From NCBI GenBank assembly GCA_943735955.1, contig OX030955.1, forward strand, positions 11,975,220-12,039,219: a DNA stretch of 64,000 nucleotides. Direction: 5' to 3'. Under the pieces are notes generated by a model, which saw only the letters and a program-made list of their open reading frames with translations, ran no database searches and was not told where the DNA came from. The stretch is from Piscicola geometra. Taxonomy: Eukaryota > Annelida > Clitellata > Hirudinida > Piscicolidae. The translations under genes and the position numbers were made by a program. Positions 42,279 through 59,060 of the stretch are shown here, in pieces (positions within the stretch are counted from its first letter, which is position 1; the number at the start of each line of letters is the position of its first letter).

Positions 42279-44964
42279 ACCCAATCTCGAAAAATAAAAA
42301 AGACTCTATGTTGTTGTTGTTTACTAAAGTAATGTAAACATTTTATTATTCTTTTTTCTTGTTGTCGTCGTTTTCCATTTCGGCTTTATATCCGTCCATA
42401 AGCAGTATCAGCATCAAGGCGTCTACACTTTTCATAAATTCGGCTTTTTCATTATTTCTAACAAAGTCGCTTGAGATTGATTATATAAAAGGAAATTCCT
42501 TTTAGAAGGAGGAAAGTACTATAATTGTGAAAACGTAATTGAACCTAGCAGGCTAGAGGGTATCAAGGCATCTTTAGGCAACTATCATATTATATTCATT
42601 CATATTTCTACCTACTGTTTCGAGTTATCTTCGTGGTGACTCAAAAACAAACGGCATAATAATAATAATAATAGATGTGTCTATAAAAGTAGTATGGCCC
42701 TCAATGCCTCTACTCCTTTCATCATTTGTGATAAATAAAGCTTGTAAAAGACTCACTTCAAATCAAATAAATTCCAAATTTAGAAAAAGTATGCTTTTCT
42801 ATCTATTCAACAATCTCATGTTGTATACACTTAATTAAATATTTCACAAAGTTTGAATTTTAAGTGTAATCTTTAGTCGCCAGGGGGACAAAAAACTGAA
42901 ATTTATAAGGGTTTTTTCTTTGATTATTTATAAAATCATGAAATTTAGATGAAGTGCATAATAACAACAAAAATATTAACAGCAATAGAGCCATGGCAGT
43001 TTCAGTCTGCCTGCCTGCCTGCCTGCCTTCCTCCCTGCCAGCTAGCCTCTGCCTGCACACCTATATCTATTCAATATGTAGTAGCATTAGAAGAAGGCTT
43101 TCAATTTGAAGGCAGAATGCATTTATTATTAATATTAATTTCCATTTGGATTATTAATATTCACACAATATTCTTCTTTTTTTTCTATTCATCTACTATG
43201 CTTTCATAGGCACTCCAAAGGCTGCCTTCCAACATAAGGCAATTGCTCACACTCAGACTGGCACTGCTTTGTAATTATATTTATTGTCTTCATTAATGTT
43301 CAAGATGAGAGCTAGATTGCTATTATTAGTATTTATGAACTGCAAAAAAAATTCATTTGAAATGTTCAAGTAGATAGAAAGAAAGAAAGATTGAATGTAA
43401 ATGCCATCAGGCAGAAGCAAGTGCAAGAAAGAAGACAAGAAAGAGTCACTCTATAGCAGCATTTGTAGCTACTCTTTAGCTTGGTATTTCTCATAAACAG
43501 TCAAAAGCCTACTCATGCCATGACAGTAAAACATCTTGGATGTATCTTGTATGTATGTATGTATGAGAATGTAGAAGGTATTAGTTCTTGAAAGAACTAG
43601 TTTTAGCTCTAAAGAAACAAGCATCGGATTCTTTTTTCATTTAATTAGACTTATTAAAAAGCTAATTTTTAATTTCCTTATAACTCTAGTTCTTTCAAAT
43701 CTCGGTCTTTTCGTTGGCGCCAAAACGCTTTGTTCTTTCAAGTTTATAAACAAAGCCTTTAAACACCCTTCATTTTGACTTTTAAACGCAATTCTTTTGC
43801 CTAAATTTATTAACTTACATTTATATAAGAAAAAGAAGAGTAGAAGGATGATAAGGAGACATTTTCTTTTATTCCATAAGTACCTTCAAACCATGCCAAT
43901 TAAAAATTTCTAAATGATGATGAAGCATTAAAGTGTTATGAGGTGAAATCTTATGAGATAGGTGAGCAGTCAGTCAGACAGGCAGACAGACAGGCAGGCA
44001 GGCAGGCAGGCAGCAGACAGGCACTCAGTCAGTCAGTGAGGCAACAAGACCTAGTCATTAAGCAAAATTTGGGAATTTGAGTAAAAGACCAAAAGAAAAA
44101 CTTATAAAAACATTTAAAACTCACTTGCTGCTTCAGAGGAGAAGGTGAGCAAGAGATTATGAGCCTTATCAATATCTCTATAGATAGTTGCCAAAAATGA
44201 CATGCAAATAGTAATAAAAACTAAAAAGTAGAAGAAACATTCTATTTAATTCTATATATCGAGTCAAAAGAATCATGTGGATTAAAAATAAGAAGATATA
44301 CTATTAAGAAATGACATGTGTGAACATGCATTCAGTCAGTCAAGGGCTCTTACAAAGAGGCAAGCAAGGATAGAATCCACTTTTGTTGATTGAAAGTAGC
44401 ATGTAAAAGTATAAATTTTATAAAATCAAAATAACTCACCTTTCGACTGTTTACAAAAACTTCATCTCAATCAAGTATGTAGAAGGCAAAAACTGCCTAA
44501 AAACTATTAGATTGGCATAAACGCACCAAGAAAGAAGTTGTGATTTTCTTTTAATCAAAAAATATCTATCAATCAAATATATATGAAAAATGTTTTAAAA
44601 GGTTGCAAATGTCAAGAGATTCAATCTGATGTCATGAGAGAGCAGGAGGGCAGACAGGCATAAAGACCTAAAGGAAATAATATATACTCTTGACTATATG
44701 TTCTTATTATAGGATGAAAATGTAATTTTTTTTATTATCCAAATAACTCACTAATACTAACTATATTGAAATTATTATTTTTAGTCGCCAGAGAGCCAAA
44801 AATAGCAATAAATAAAATAACAACTGACCGAATGAGAAGGGAGGATGCTTCTTTTTCTTTACACCACCACCACCAACAGCAACAACAACAACAACAGCAA
44901 CAACAACAACAACAGCAGCAACGAAGAAACAACAACAAAGTTTATTTCTTTTTTGAGCATTGGT

Positions 44965-44980
44965 GGCTCTGAAAAGAGCC
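44965..44980 (-). terminator. H3 3' stem-loop, unit 9
   Basis: Identical to 243-258; serves the second Tyr87 H3. Confidence 0.95.
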
Positions 44981-45016
44981 GTTTTGTGGTGCAAGTTAAG
45001 TGATGAGCATTTCTTC

Positions 45017-46126
<1,110 letters not shown>

Positions 46127-46163
46127 GTCTCTTTCATCTATCCATCCATCCATCCTCACAAAC

Positions 46164-46179
46164 GGTCCTTTTCAGGACC
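46164..46179 (+). terminator. H4 3' stem-loop, unit 9
   Basis: Identical to 1442-1457. Confidence 0.95.
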
Positions 46180-46558
46180 ACAATTTCGAAAAAACAAAAA
46201 TAACTTTTGTCCTTTACCTCTCATATGAAAGAAAATTATTCTTCTTATTAATGGCTTAATATTCTTGATTGATTGATTGAGTGAATTTTTGTTCAATAAT
46301 AAAAAATGGAATCTCTCAAGTACATAATCATTATTATTATCATGTCTATTCTTGATTTAGTGGACTTTTTTTAAATAATTAAAAACTTTATTAAATTGAA
46401 TCTTTATTAAAAGTAAAAATATACATTTTCGGAGAGTTCAATTTTCAATTCATCTAATCAATTAAGCATTTCATTAGCGGTGCCGTTAAGAGAGGTGCAG
46501 GCTAATATTAAATGAATAATCAACAAAGTGTCTATTTTTTCGTTTTTTGACATTTGGT

Positions 46559-46574
46559 GGCTCTGAAAAGAGCC
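46559..46574 (-). terminator. H2B 3' stem-loop, unit 9
   Basis: Identical to 1837-1852. Confidence 0.95.
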
Positions 46575-46612
46575 TTTTGATGAATGTTTAATAGTGAGGT
46601 AGTAGCAGATTT

Positions 46613-46984
46613 CTACTTGGAGCTGGTGTACTTGGTGACGGCCTTGGTTCCTTCGCTTACAGCGTGCTTCGCCAACTCACCAGGCAGCAGGAGTCGAACG
46701 GCTGTTTGAATTTCCCTAGACGTGATGGTCGAGCGCTTGTTGTAGTGCGCCAGTCTAGACGCCTCAGCAGCGATTCTCTCGAAGATGTCGTTCACGAAAG
46801 AGTTCATGATCGACATAGCCTTGCCGCTGATGCCGGTGTCGGGGTGCACTTGCTTGAGCACCTTGTAGATGTAAATGAAGTAGGACTCCTTTCGCCTCTT
46901 CTTCTGCTTCTTATCGGCATTTCTGACCGCCTTCGCCTTACTCGCGGCCTTCTTGGCTCCCTTACTGGCTGGTTTGGGTGGCAT
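46613..46984 (-). CDS. H2B: Histone H2B, unit 9
   Basis: Protein identical to unit 1 H2B. TATA box at 47070-47078. Confidence 0.99.
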   Translation of the reverse strand: MPPKPASKGAKKAASKAKAVRNADKKQKKRRKESYFIYIYKVLKQVHPDTGISGKAMSIMNSFVNDIFERIAAEASRLAHYNKRSTITSREIQTAVRLLLPGELAKHAVSEGTKAVTKYTSSK

Positions 46985-47410
46985 GCTTGTTGACTAATTG
47001 ACTGACTAACTGACCGACTGAGAATGAGAATATGTGAAATTTCACAAATGCAGAGTCGACGTCTTGCTACTATTTATACGGAAAGCGATCTCGCCACTTT
47101 AGTCAAGTTATCACGTGAGCAATTGACTAAAGTTACTCAGCCAATTAGAGCCGACGTTCGAAAGTTTGACTAAAGTGAAATAGACGAATGGCGGTTGATA
47201 TTTCAAATTTGACTAAAGTCAAATCGACGAACGGCGGTTGAGACAACAAAGTTGACTAAAGTGAAATCGACGAATGGCAGTAGAGATTTCAAATTTGACT
47301 AAAGTCACTTTTGTATATAAAGGAGCTTTCAAATTTAACTCGACATAACTACCGATCTCCATTCCATTAGATTTTACATTTCTTAGTAGTCAACGTCATC
47401 AGTCATCAGC
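46985..47410. promoter_or_regulatory. H2B/H2A divergent promoter, unit 9
   Basis: Copy of 2263-2688; periodic elements retained. Confidence 0.85.
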
Positions 47411-47815
47411 ATGTCTGGCAGAGGTAAAGGCGGCAAAGTGAAGGGAAAGTCAAAGACTAGGTCGAGTCGTGCGGGACTGCAATTCCCGGTCGGAAGAATT
47501 CACAGACTTCTTCGCAAAGGCAACTACGCCGAAAGAATCGGTGCAGGCGCGCCAGTCTACTTGGCCGCCGTGATGGAGTACTTGGCGGCTGAGGTACTCG
47601 AGTTGGCGGGCAACGCCGCGCGTGACAACAAGAAGACGAGAATCATTCCTCGTCACTTGCAACTAGCCATCAGGAACGACGAAGAGTTGAACAAACTTTT
47701 GTCCGGCGTCACGATCGCCCAAGGTGGTGTCTTGCCAAACATCCAGGCGGTTCTGCTGCCCAAGAAGACCGCTACAACTGGTGGAGGAGGCAGCCAGGCT
47801 GTTTCCAGTCAGTAA
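47411..47815 (+). CDS. H2A: Histone H2A, unit 9
   Basis: Protein identical to unit 1 H2A. TATA box at 47314-47322. Confidence 0.99.
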   Translation: MSGRGKGGKVKGKSKTRSSRAGLQFPVGRIHRLLRKGNYAERIGAGAPVYLAAVMEYLAAEVLELAGNAARDNKKTRIIPRHLQLAIRNDEELNKLLSGVTIAQGGVLPNIQAVLLPKKTATTGGGGSQAVSSQ

Positions 47816-47856
47816 CGGATTCTGCTTGCTTCTTTACCAGCGAACAACTTCAAAAC

Positions 47857-47872
47857 GGCTCTTTTCAGAGCC
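47857..47872 (+). terminator. H2A 3' stem-loop, unit 9
   Basis: Identical to 3135-3150. Confidence 0.95.
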
Positions 47873-50558
47873 ACCCAATCTCGAAAAATAAAAAAGACTC
47901 TATGTTGTTGTTGTTTACTAAAGTAATGTAAACATTTTATTATTCTTTTTTCTTGTTGTCGTCGTTTTCCATTTCGGCTTTATATCCGTCCATAAGCAGT
48001 ATCAGCATCAAGGCGTCTACACTTTTCATAAATTCGGCTTTTTCATTATTTCTAACAAAGTCGCTTGAGATTGATTATATAAAAGGAAATTCCTTTTAGA
48101 AGGAGGAAAGTACTATAATTGTGAAAACGTAATTGAACCTAGCAGGCTAGAGGGTATCAAGGCATCTTTAGGCAACTATCATATTATATTCATTCATATT
48201 TCTACCTACTGTTTCGAGTTATCTTCGTGGTGACTCAAAAACAAACGGCATAATAATAATAATAATAGATGTGTCTATAAAAGTAGTATGGCCCTCAATG
48301 CCTCTACTCCTTTCATCATTTGTGATAAATAAAGCTTGTAAAAGAGTCACTTCAAATCAAATAAATTCCAAATTTAGAAAAAGTATGCTTTTCTATCTAT
48401 TCAACAATCTCATGTTGTATACACTTAATTAAATATTTCACAAAGTTTGAATTTTAAGTGTAATCTTTAGTCGCCAGGGGGACAAAAAACTGAAATTTAT
48501 AAGGGTTTTTTCTTTGATTATTTATAAAATCATGAAATTTAGATGAAGTGCATAATAACAACAAAAATATTAACAGCAATAGAGCCATGGCAGTTTCAGT
48601 CTGCCTGCCTGCCTGCCTGCCTTCCTCCCTGCCAGCTAGCCTCTGCCTGCACACCTATATCTATTCAATATGTAGTAGCATTAGAAGAAGGCTTTCAATT
48701 TGAAGGCAGAATGCATTTATTATTAATATTAATTTCCATTTGGATTATTAATATTCACACAATATTCTTCTTTTTTTTCTATTCATCTACTATGCTTTCA
48801 TAGGCACTCCAAAGGCTGCCTTCCAACATAAGGCAATTGCTCACACTCAGACTGGCACTGCTTTGTAATTATATTTATTGTCTTCATTAATGTTCAAGAT
48901 GAGAGCTAGATTGCTATTATTAGTATTTATGAACTGCAAAAAAAATTCATTTGAAATGTTCAAGTAGATAGAAAGAAAGAAAGATTGAATGTAAATGCCA
49001 TCAGGCAGAAGCAAGTGCAAGAAAGAAGACAAGAAAGAGTCACTCTATAGCAGCATTTGTAGCTACTCTTTAGCTTGGTATTTCTCATAAACAGTCAAAA
49101 GCCTACTCATGCCATGACAGTAAAACATCTTGGATGTATCTTGTATGTATGTATGTATGAGAATGTAGAAGGTATTAGTTCTTGAAAGAACTAGTTTTAG
49201 CTCTAAAGAAACAAGCATCGGATTCTTTTTTCATTTAATTAGACTTATTAAAAAGCTAATTTTTAATTTCCTTATAACTCTAGTTCTTTCAAATCTCGGT
49301 CTTTTCGTTGGCGCCAAAACGCTTTGTTCTTTCAAGTTTATAAACAAAGCCTTTAAACACCCTTCATTTTGACTTTTAAACGCAATTCTTTTGCCTAAAT
49401 TTATTAACTTACATTTATATAAGAAAAAGAAGAGTAGAAGGATGATAAGGAGACATTTTCTTTTATTCCATAAGTACCTTCAAACCATGCCAATTAAAAA
49501 TTTCTAAATGATGATGAAGCATTAAAGTGTTATGAGGTGAAATCTTATGAGATAGGTGAGCAGTCAGTCAGACAGGCAGACAGACAGGCAGGCAGGCAGG
49601 CAGGCAGCAGACAGGCACTCAGTCAGTCAGTGAGGCAACAAGACCTAGTCATTAAGCAAAATTTGGGAATTTGAGTAAAAGACCAAAAGAAAAACTTATA
49701 AAAACATTTAAAACTCACTTGCTGCTTCAGAGGAGAAGGTGAGCAAGAGATTATGAGCCTTATCAATATCTCTATAGATAGTTGCCAAAAATGACATGCA
49801 AATAGTAATAAAAACTAAAAAGTAGAAGAAACATTCTATTTAATTCTATATATCGAGTCAAAAGAATCATGTGGATTAAAAATAAGAAGATATACTATTT
49901 AGAAATGACATGTGTGAACATGCATTCAGTCAGTCAAGGGCTCTTACAAAGAGGCAAGCAAGGATAGAATCCACTTTTGTTGATTGAAAGTAACATGTAA
50001 AAGTATAAATTTTATAAAATCAAAATAACTCACCTTTCGACTGTTTACAAAAACTTCATCTCAATCAAGTATGTAGAAGGCAAAAACTGCCTAAAAACTA
50101 TTAGATTGGCATAAACGCACCAAGAAAGAAGTTGTGATTTTCTTTTAATCAAAAAATATCTATCAATCAAATATATATGAAAAATGTTTTAAAAGGTTGC
50201 AAATGTCAAGAGATTCAATCTGATGTCATGAGAGAGCAGGAGGGCAGACAGGCATAAAGACCTAAGGGAAATAATATATACTCTTGACTATATGTTCTTA
50301 TTATAGGATGAAAATGTAATTTTTTTTATTATCCAAATAACTCACTAATACTAACTATATTGAAATTATTATTTTTAGTCGCCAGAGAGCCAAAAATAGC
50401 AATAAATAAAATAACAACTGACCGAATGAGAAGGGAGGATGCTTCTTTTTCTTTACACCACCACCACCAACAGCAACAACAACAACAACAGCAACAACAA
50501 CAACAACAGCAGCAACGAAGAAACAACAACAAAGTTTATTTCTTTTTTGAGCATTGGT

Positions 50559-50574
50559 GGCTCTGAAAAGAGCC
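50559..50574 (-). terminator. H3 3' stem-loop, unit 10
   Basis: Identical to 243-258. Confidence 0.95.
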
Positions 50575-50610
50575 GTTTTGTGGTGCAAGTTAAGTGATGA
50601 GCATTTCTTC

Positions 50611-51720
<1,110 letters not shown>

Positions 51721-51757
51721 GTCTCTTTCATCTATCCATCCATCCATCCTCACAAAC

Positions 51758-51773
51758 GGTCCTTTTCAGGACC
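51758..51773 (+). terminator. H4 3' stem-loop, unit 10
   Basis: Identical to 1442-1457. Confidence 0.95.
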
Positions 51774-52152
51774 ACAATTTCGAAAAAACAAAAATAACTT
51801 TTGTCCTTTACCTCTCATATGAAAGAAAATTATTCTTCTTATTAATGGCTTAATATTCTTGATTGATTGATTGAGTGAATTTTTGTTCAATAATAAAAAA
51901 TGGAATCTCTCAAGTACATAATCATTATTATTATCATGTCTATTCTTGATTTAGTGGACTTTTTTTAAATAATTAAAAACTTTATTAAATTGAATCTTTA
52001 TTAAAAGTAAAAATATACATTTTCGGAGAGTTCAATTTTCAATTCATCTAATCAATTAAGCATTTCATTAGCGGTGCCGTTAAGAGAGGTGCAGGCTAAT
52101 ATTAAATGAATAATCAACAAAGTGTCTATTTTTTCGTTTTTTGACATTTGGT

Positions 52153-52168
52153 GGCTCTGAAAAGAGCC
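52153..52168 (-). terminator. H2B 3' stem-loop, unit 10
   Basis: Identical to 1837-1852. Confidence 0.95.
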
Positions 52169-52206
52169 TTTTGATGAATGTTTAATAGTGAGGTAGTAGC
52201 AGATTT

Positions 52207-52578
52207 CTACTTGGAGCTGGTGTACTTGGTGACGGCCTTGGTTCCTTCGCTTACAGCGTGCTTCGCCAACTCACCAGGCAGCAGGAGTCGAACGGCTGTT
52301 TGAATTTCCCTAGACGTGATGGTCGAGCGCTTGTTGTAGTGCGCCAGTCTAGACGCCTCAGCAGCGATTCTCTCGAAGATGTCGTTCACGAAAGAGTTCA
52401 TGATCGACATAGCCTTGCCGCTGATGCCGGTGTCGGGGTGCACTTGCTTGAGCACCTTGTAGATGTAAATGAAGTAGGACTCCTTTCGCCTCTTCTTCTG
52501 CTTCTTATCGGCATTTCTGACCGCCTTCGCCTTACTCGCGGCCTTCTTGGCTCCCTTACTGGCTGGTTTGGGTGGCAT
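52207..52578 (-). CDS. H2B: Histone H2B, unit 10
   Basis: Protein identical to unit 1 H2B. TATA box at 52664-52672. Confidence 0.99.
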   Translation of the reverse strand: MPPKPASKGAKKAASKAKAVRNADKKQKKRRKESYFIYIYKVLKQVHPDTGISGKAMSIMNSFVNDIFERIAAEASRLAHYNKRSTITSREIQTAVRLLLPGELAKHAVSEGTKAVTKYTSSK

Positions 52579-53004
52579 GCTTGTTGACTAATTGACTGAC
52601 TAACTGACCGACTGAGAATGAGAATATGTGAAATTTCACAAATGCAGAGTCGACGTCTTGCTACTATTTATACGGAAAGCGATCTCGCCACTTTAGTCAA
52701 GTTATCACGTGAGCAATTGACTAAAGTTACTCAGCCAATTAGAGCCGACGTTCGAAAGTTTGACTAAAGTGAAATAGACGAATGGCGGTTGATATTTCAA
52801 ATTTGACTAAAGTCAAATCGACGAACGGCGGTTGAGACAACAAAGTTGACTAAAGTGAAATCGACGAATGGCAGTAGAGATTTCAAATTTGACTAAAGTC
52901 ACTTTTGTATATAAAGGAGCTTTCAAATTTAACTCGACATAACTACCGATCTCCATTCCATTAGATTTTACATTTCTTAGTAGTCAACGTCATCAGTCAT
53001 CAGC
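52579..53004. promoter_or_regulatory. H2B/H2A divergent promoter, unit 10
   Basis: Copy of 2263-2688; periodic elements retained. Confidence 0.85.
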
Positions 53005-53409
53005 ATGTCTGGCAGAGGTAAAGGCGGCAAAGTGAAGGGAAAGTCAAAGACTAGGTCGAGTCGTGCGGGACTGCAATTCCCGGTCGGAAGAATTCACAGA
53101 CTTCTTCGCAAAGGCAACTACGCCGAAAGAATCGGTGCAGGCGCGCCAGTCTACTTGGCCGCCGTGATGGAGTACTTGGCGGCTGAGGTACTCGAGTTGG
53201 CGGGCAACGCCGCGCGTGACAACAAGAAGACGAGAATCATTCCTCGTCACTTGCAACTAGCCATCAGGAACGACGAAGAGTTGAACAAACTTTTGTCCGG
53301 CGTCACGATCGCCCAAGGTGGTGTCTTGCCAAACATCCAGGCGGTTCTGCTGCCCAAGAAGACCGCTACAACTGGTGGAGGAGGCAGCCAGGCTGTTTCC
53401 AGTCAGTAA
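53005..53409 (+). CDS. H2A: Histone H2A, unit 10
   Basis: Protein identical to unit 1 H2A. TATA box at 52908-52916. Confidence 0.99.
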   Translation: MSGRGKGGKVKGKSKTRSSRAGLQFPVGRIHRLLRKGNYAERIGAGAPVYLAAVMEYLAAEVLELAGNAARDNKKTRIIPRHLQLAIRNDEELNKLLSGVTIAQGGVLPNIQAVLLPKKTATTGGGGSQAVSSQ

Positions 53410-53450
53410 CGGATTCTGCTTGCTTCTTTACCAGCGAACAACTTCAAAAC

Positions 53451-53466
53451 GGCTCTTTTCAGAGCC
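53451..53466 (+). terminator. H2A 3' stem-loop, unit 10
   Basis: Identical to 3135-3150. Confidence 0.95.
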
Positions 53467-56152
53467 ACCCAATCTCGAAAAATAAAAAAGACTCTATGTT
53501 GTTGTTGTTTACTAAAGTAATGTAAACATTTTATTATTCTTTTTTCTTGTTGTCGTCGTTTTCCATTTCGGCTTTATATCCGTCCATAAGCAGTATCAGC
53601 ATCAAGGCGTCTACACTTTTCATAAATTCGGCTTTTTCATTATTTCTAACAAAGTCGCTTGAGATTGATTATATAAAAGGAAATTCCTTTTAGAAGGAGG
53701 AAAGTACTATAATTGTGAAAACGTAATTGAACCTAGCAGGCTAGAGGGTATCAAGGCATCTTTAGGCAACTATCATATTATATTCATTCATATTTCTACC
53801 TACTGTTTCGAGTTATCTTCGTGGTGACTCAAAAACAAACGGCATAATAATAATAATAATAGATGTGTCTATAAAAGTAGTATGGCCCTCAATGCCTCTA
53901 CTCCTTTCATCATTTGTGATAAATAAAGCTTGTAAAAGAGTCACTTCAAATCAAATAAATTCCAAATTTAGAAAAAGTATGCTTTTCTATCTATTCAACA
54001 ATCTCATGTTGTATACACTTAATTAAATATTTCACAAAGTTTGAATTTTAAGTGTAATCTTTAGTCGCCAGGGGGACAAAAAACTGAAATTTATAAGGGT
54101 TTTTTCTTTGATTATTTATAAAATCATGAAATTTAGATGAAGTGCATAATAACAACAAAAATATTAACAGCAATAGAGCCATGGCAGTTTCAGTCTGCCT
54201 GCCTGCCTGCCTGCCTTCCTCCCTGCCAGCTAGCCTCTGCCTGCACACCTATATCTATTCAATATGTAGTAGCATTAGAAGAAGGCTTTCAATTTGAAGG
54301 CAGAATGCATTTATTATTAATATTAATTTCCATTTGGATTATTAATATTCACACAATATTCTTCTTTTTTTTCTATTCATCTACTATGCTTTCATAGGCA
54401 CTCCAAAGGCTGCCTTCCAACATAAGGCAATTGCTCACACTCAGACTGGCACTGCTTTGTAATTATATTTATTGTCTTCATTAATGTTCAAGATGAGAGC
54501 TAGATTGCTATTATTAGTATTTATGAACTGCAAAAAAAATTCATTTGAAATGTTCAAGTAGATAGAAAGAAAGAAAGATTGAATGTAAATGCCATCAGGC
54601 AGAAGCAAGTGCAAGAAAGAAGACAAGAAAGAGTCACTCTATAGCAGCATTTGTAGCTACTCTTTAGCTTGGTATTTCTCATAAACAGTCAAAAGCCTAC
54701 TCATGCCATGACAGTAAAACATCTTGGATGTATCTTGTATGTATGTATGTATGAGAATGTAGAAGGTATTAGTTCTTGAAAGAACTAGTTTTAGCTCTAA
54801 AGAAACAAGCATCGGATTCTTTTTTCATTTAATTAGACTTATTAAAAAGCTAATTTTTAATTTCCTTATAACTCTAGTTCTTTCAAATCTCGGTCTTTTC
54901 GTTGGCGCCAAAACGCTTTGTTCTTTCAAGTTTATAAACAAAGCCTTTAAACACCCTTCATTTTGACTTTTAAACGCAATTCTTTTGCCTAAATTTATTA
55001 ACTTACATTTATATAAGAAAAAGAAGAGTAGAAGGATGATAAGGAGACATTTTCTTTTATTCCATAAGTACCTTCAAACCATGCCAATTAAAAATTTCTA
55101 AATGATGATGAAGCATTAAAGTGTTATGAGGTGAAATCTTATGAGATAGGTGAGCAGTCAGTCAGACAGGCAGACAGACAGGCAGGCAGGCAGGCAGGCA
55201 GCAGACAGGCACTCAGTCAGTCAGTGAGGCAACAAGACCTAGTCATTAAGCAAAATTTGGGAATTTGAGTAAAAGACCAAAAGAAAAACTTATAAAAACA
55301 TTTAAAACTCACTTGCTGCTTCAGAGGAGAAGGTGAGCAAGAGATTATGAGCCTTATCAATATCTCTATAGATAGTTGCCAAAAATGACATGCAAATAGT
55401 AATAAAAACTAAAAAGTAGAAGAAACATTCTATTTAATTCTATATATCGAGTCAAAAGAATCATGTGGATTAAAAATAAGAAGATATACTATTTAGAAAT
55501 GACATGTGTGAACATGCATTCAGTCAGTCAAGGGCTCTTACAAAGAGGCAAGCAAGGATAGAATCCACTTTTGTTGATTGAAAGTAACATGTAAAAGTAT
55601 AAATTTTATAAAATCAAAATAACTCACCTTTCGACTGTTTACAAAAACTTCATCTCAATCAAGTATGTAGAAGGCAAAAACTGCCTAAAAACTATTAGAT
55701 TGGCATAAACGCACCAAGAAAGAAGTTGTGATTTTCTTTTAATCAAAAAATATCTATCAATCAAATATATATGAAAAATGTTTTAAAAGGTTGCAAATGT
55801 CAAGAGATTCAATCTGATGTCATGAGAGAGCAGGAGGGCAGACAGGCATAAAGACCTAAGGGAAATAATATATACTCTTGACTATATGTTCTTATTATAG
55901 GATGAAAATGTAATTTTTTTTATTATCCAAATAACTCACTAATACTAACTATATTGAAATTATTATTTTTAGTCGCCAGAGAGCCAAAAATAGCAATAAA
56001 TAAAATAACAACTGACCGAATGAGAAGGGAGGATGCTTCTTTTTCTTTACACCACCACCACCAACAGCAACAACAACAACAACAGCAACAACAACAACAA
56101 CAGCAGCAACGAAGAAACAACAACAAAGTTTATTTCTTTTTTGAGCATTGGT

Positions 56153-56168
56153 GGCTCTGAAAAGAGCC
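56153..56168 (-). terminator. H3 3' stem-loop, unit 11
   Basis: Identical to 243-258. Confidence 0.95.
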
Positions 56169-56204
56169 GTTTTGTGGTGCAAGTTAAGTGATGAGCATTT
56201 CTTC

Positions 56205-57314
<1,110 letters not shown>

Positions 57315-57351
57315 GTCTCTTTCATCTATCCATCCATCCATCCTCACAAAC

Positions 57352-57367
57352 GGTCCTTTTCAGGACC
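57352..57367 (+). terminator. H4 3' stem-loop, unit 11
   Basis: Identical to 1442-1457. Confidence 0.95.
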
Positions 57368-57746
57368 ACAATTTCGAAAAAACAAAAATAACTTTTGTCC
57401 TTTACCTCTCATATGAAAGAAAATTATTCTTCTTATTAATGGCTTAATATTCTTGATTGATTGATTGAGTGAATTTTTGTTCAATAATAAAAAATGGAAT
57501 CTCTCAAGTACATAATCATTATTATTATCATGTCTATTCTTGATTTAGTGGACTTTTTTTAAATAATTAAAAACTTTATTAAATTGAATCTTTATTAAAA
57601 GTAAAAATATACATTTTCGGAGAGTTCAATTTTCAATTCATCTAATCAATTAAGCATTTCATTAGCGGTGCCGTTAAGAGAGGTGCAGGCTAATATTAAA
57701 TGAATAATCAACAAAGTGTCTATTTTTTCGTTTTTTGACATTTGGT

Positions 57747-57762
57747 GGCTCTGAAAAGAGCC
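57747..57762 (-). terminator. H2B 3' stem-loop, unit 11
   Basis: Identical to 1837-1852. Confidence 0.95.
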
Positions 57763-57800
57763 TTTTGATGAATGTTTAATAGTGAGGTAGTAGCAGATTT

Positions 57801-58172
57801 CTACTTGGAGCTGGTGTACTTGGTGACGGCCTTGGTTCCTTCGCTTACAGCGTGCTTCGCCAACTCACCAGGCAGCAGGAGTCGAACGGCTGTTTGAATT
57901 TCCCTAGACGTGATGGTCGAGCGCTTGTTGTAGTGCGCCAGTCTAGACGCCTCAGCAGCGATTCTCTCGAAGATGTCGTTCACGAAAGAGTTCATGATCG
58001 ACATAGCCTTGCCGCTGATGCCGGTGTCGGGGTGCACTTGCTTGAGCACCTTGTAGATGTAAATGAAGTAGGACTCCTTTCGCCTCTTCTTCTGCTTCTT
58101 ATCGGCATTTCTGACCGCCTTCGCCTTACTCGCGGCCTTCTTGGCTCCCTTACTGGCTGGTTTGGGTGGCAT
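57801..58172 (-). CDS. H2B: Histone H2B, unit 11
   Basis: Protein identical to unit 1 H2B. TATA box at 58258-58266. Confidence 0.99.
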   Translation of the reverse strand: MPPKPASKGAKKAASKAKAVRNADKKQKKRRKESYFIYIYKVLKQVHPDTGISGKAMSIMNSFVNDIFERIAAEASRLAHYNKRSTITSREIQTAVRLLLPGELAKHAVSEGTKAVTKYTSSK

Positions 58173-58598
58173 GCTTGTTGACTAATTGACTGACTAACTG
58201 ACCGACTGAGAATGAGAATATGTGAAATTTCACAAATGCAGAGTCGACGTCTTGCTACTATTTATACGGAAAGCGATCTCGCCACTTTAGTCAAGTTATC
58301 ACGTGAGCAATTGACTAAAGTTACTCAGCCAATTAGAGCCGACGTTCGAAAGTTTGACTAAAGTGAAATAGACGAATGGCGGTTGATATTTCAAATTTGA
58401 CTAAAGTCAAATCGACGAACGGCGGTTGAGACAACAAAGTTGACTAAAGTGAAATCGACGAATGGCAGTAGAGATTTCAAATTTGACTAAAGTCACTTTT
58501 GTATATAAAGGAGCTTTCAAATTTAACTCGACATAACTACCGATCTCCATTCCATTAGATTTTACATTTCTTAGTAGTCAACGTCATCAGTCATCAGC
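58173..58598. promoter_or_regulatory. H2B/H2A divergent promoter, unit 11
   Basis: Copy of 2263-2688; periodic elements retained. Confidence 0.85.
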
Positions 58599-59003
58599 AT
58601 GTCTGGCAGAGGTAAAGGCGGCAAAGTGAAGGGAAAGTCAAAGACTAGGTCGAGTCGTGCGGGACTGCAATTCCCGGTCGGAAGAATTCACAGACTTCTT
58701 CGCAAAGGCAACTACGCCGAAAGAATCGGTGCAGGCGCGCCAGTCTACTTGGCCGCCGTGATGGAGTACTTGGCGGCTGAGGTACTCGAGTTGGCGGGCA
58801 ACGCCGCGCGTGACAACAAGAAGACGAGAATCATTCCTCGTCACTTGCAACTAGCCATCAGGAACGACGAAGAGTTGAACAAACTTTTGTCCGGCGTCAC
58901 GATCGCCCAAGGTGGTGTCTTGCCAAACATCCAGGCGGTTCTGCTGCCCAAGAAGACCGCTACAACTGGTGGAGGAGGCAGCCAGGCTGTTTCCAGTCAG
59001 TAA
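58599..59003 (+). CDS. H2A: Histone H2A, unit 11
   Basis: Protein identical to unit 1 H2A. TATA box at 58502-58510. Last H2A in the window. Confidence 0.99.
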   Translation: MSGRGKGGKVKGKSKTRSSRAGLQFPVGRIHRLLRKGNYAERIGAGAPVYLAAVMEYLAAEVLELAGNAARDNKKTRIIPRHLQLAIRNDEELNKLLSGVTIAQGGVLPNIQAVLLPKKTATTGGGGSQAVSSQ

Positions 59004-59044
59004 CGGATTCTGCTTGCTTCTTTACCAGCGAACAACTTCAAAAC

Positions 59045-59060
59045 GGCTCTTTTCAGAGCC
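59045..59060 (+). terminator. H2A 3' stem-loop, unit 11
   Basis: Identical to 3135-3150. Confidence 0.95.

Larger units (their letters stand above)
42222..45016. other. H2A-to-H3 spacer, unit 8
   Basis: Copy with the three right-hand changes of unit 7 (44306, 44399, 44672). TATA at 42482-42492, E2F-like palindrome at 43714-43725. No gene. Confidence 0.85.
47816..50610. other. H2A-to-H3 spacer, unit 9
   Basis: Copy with G at 48346, and back to the standard right-hand end. TATA at 48076-48086, E2F-like palindrome at 49308-49319. No gene. Confidence 0.85.
53410..56204. other. H2A-to-H3 spacer, unit 10
   Basis: Copy with G at 53940. TATA at 53670-53680, E2F-like palindrome at 54902-54913. No gene. 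Confidence 0.85.
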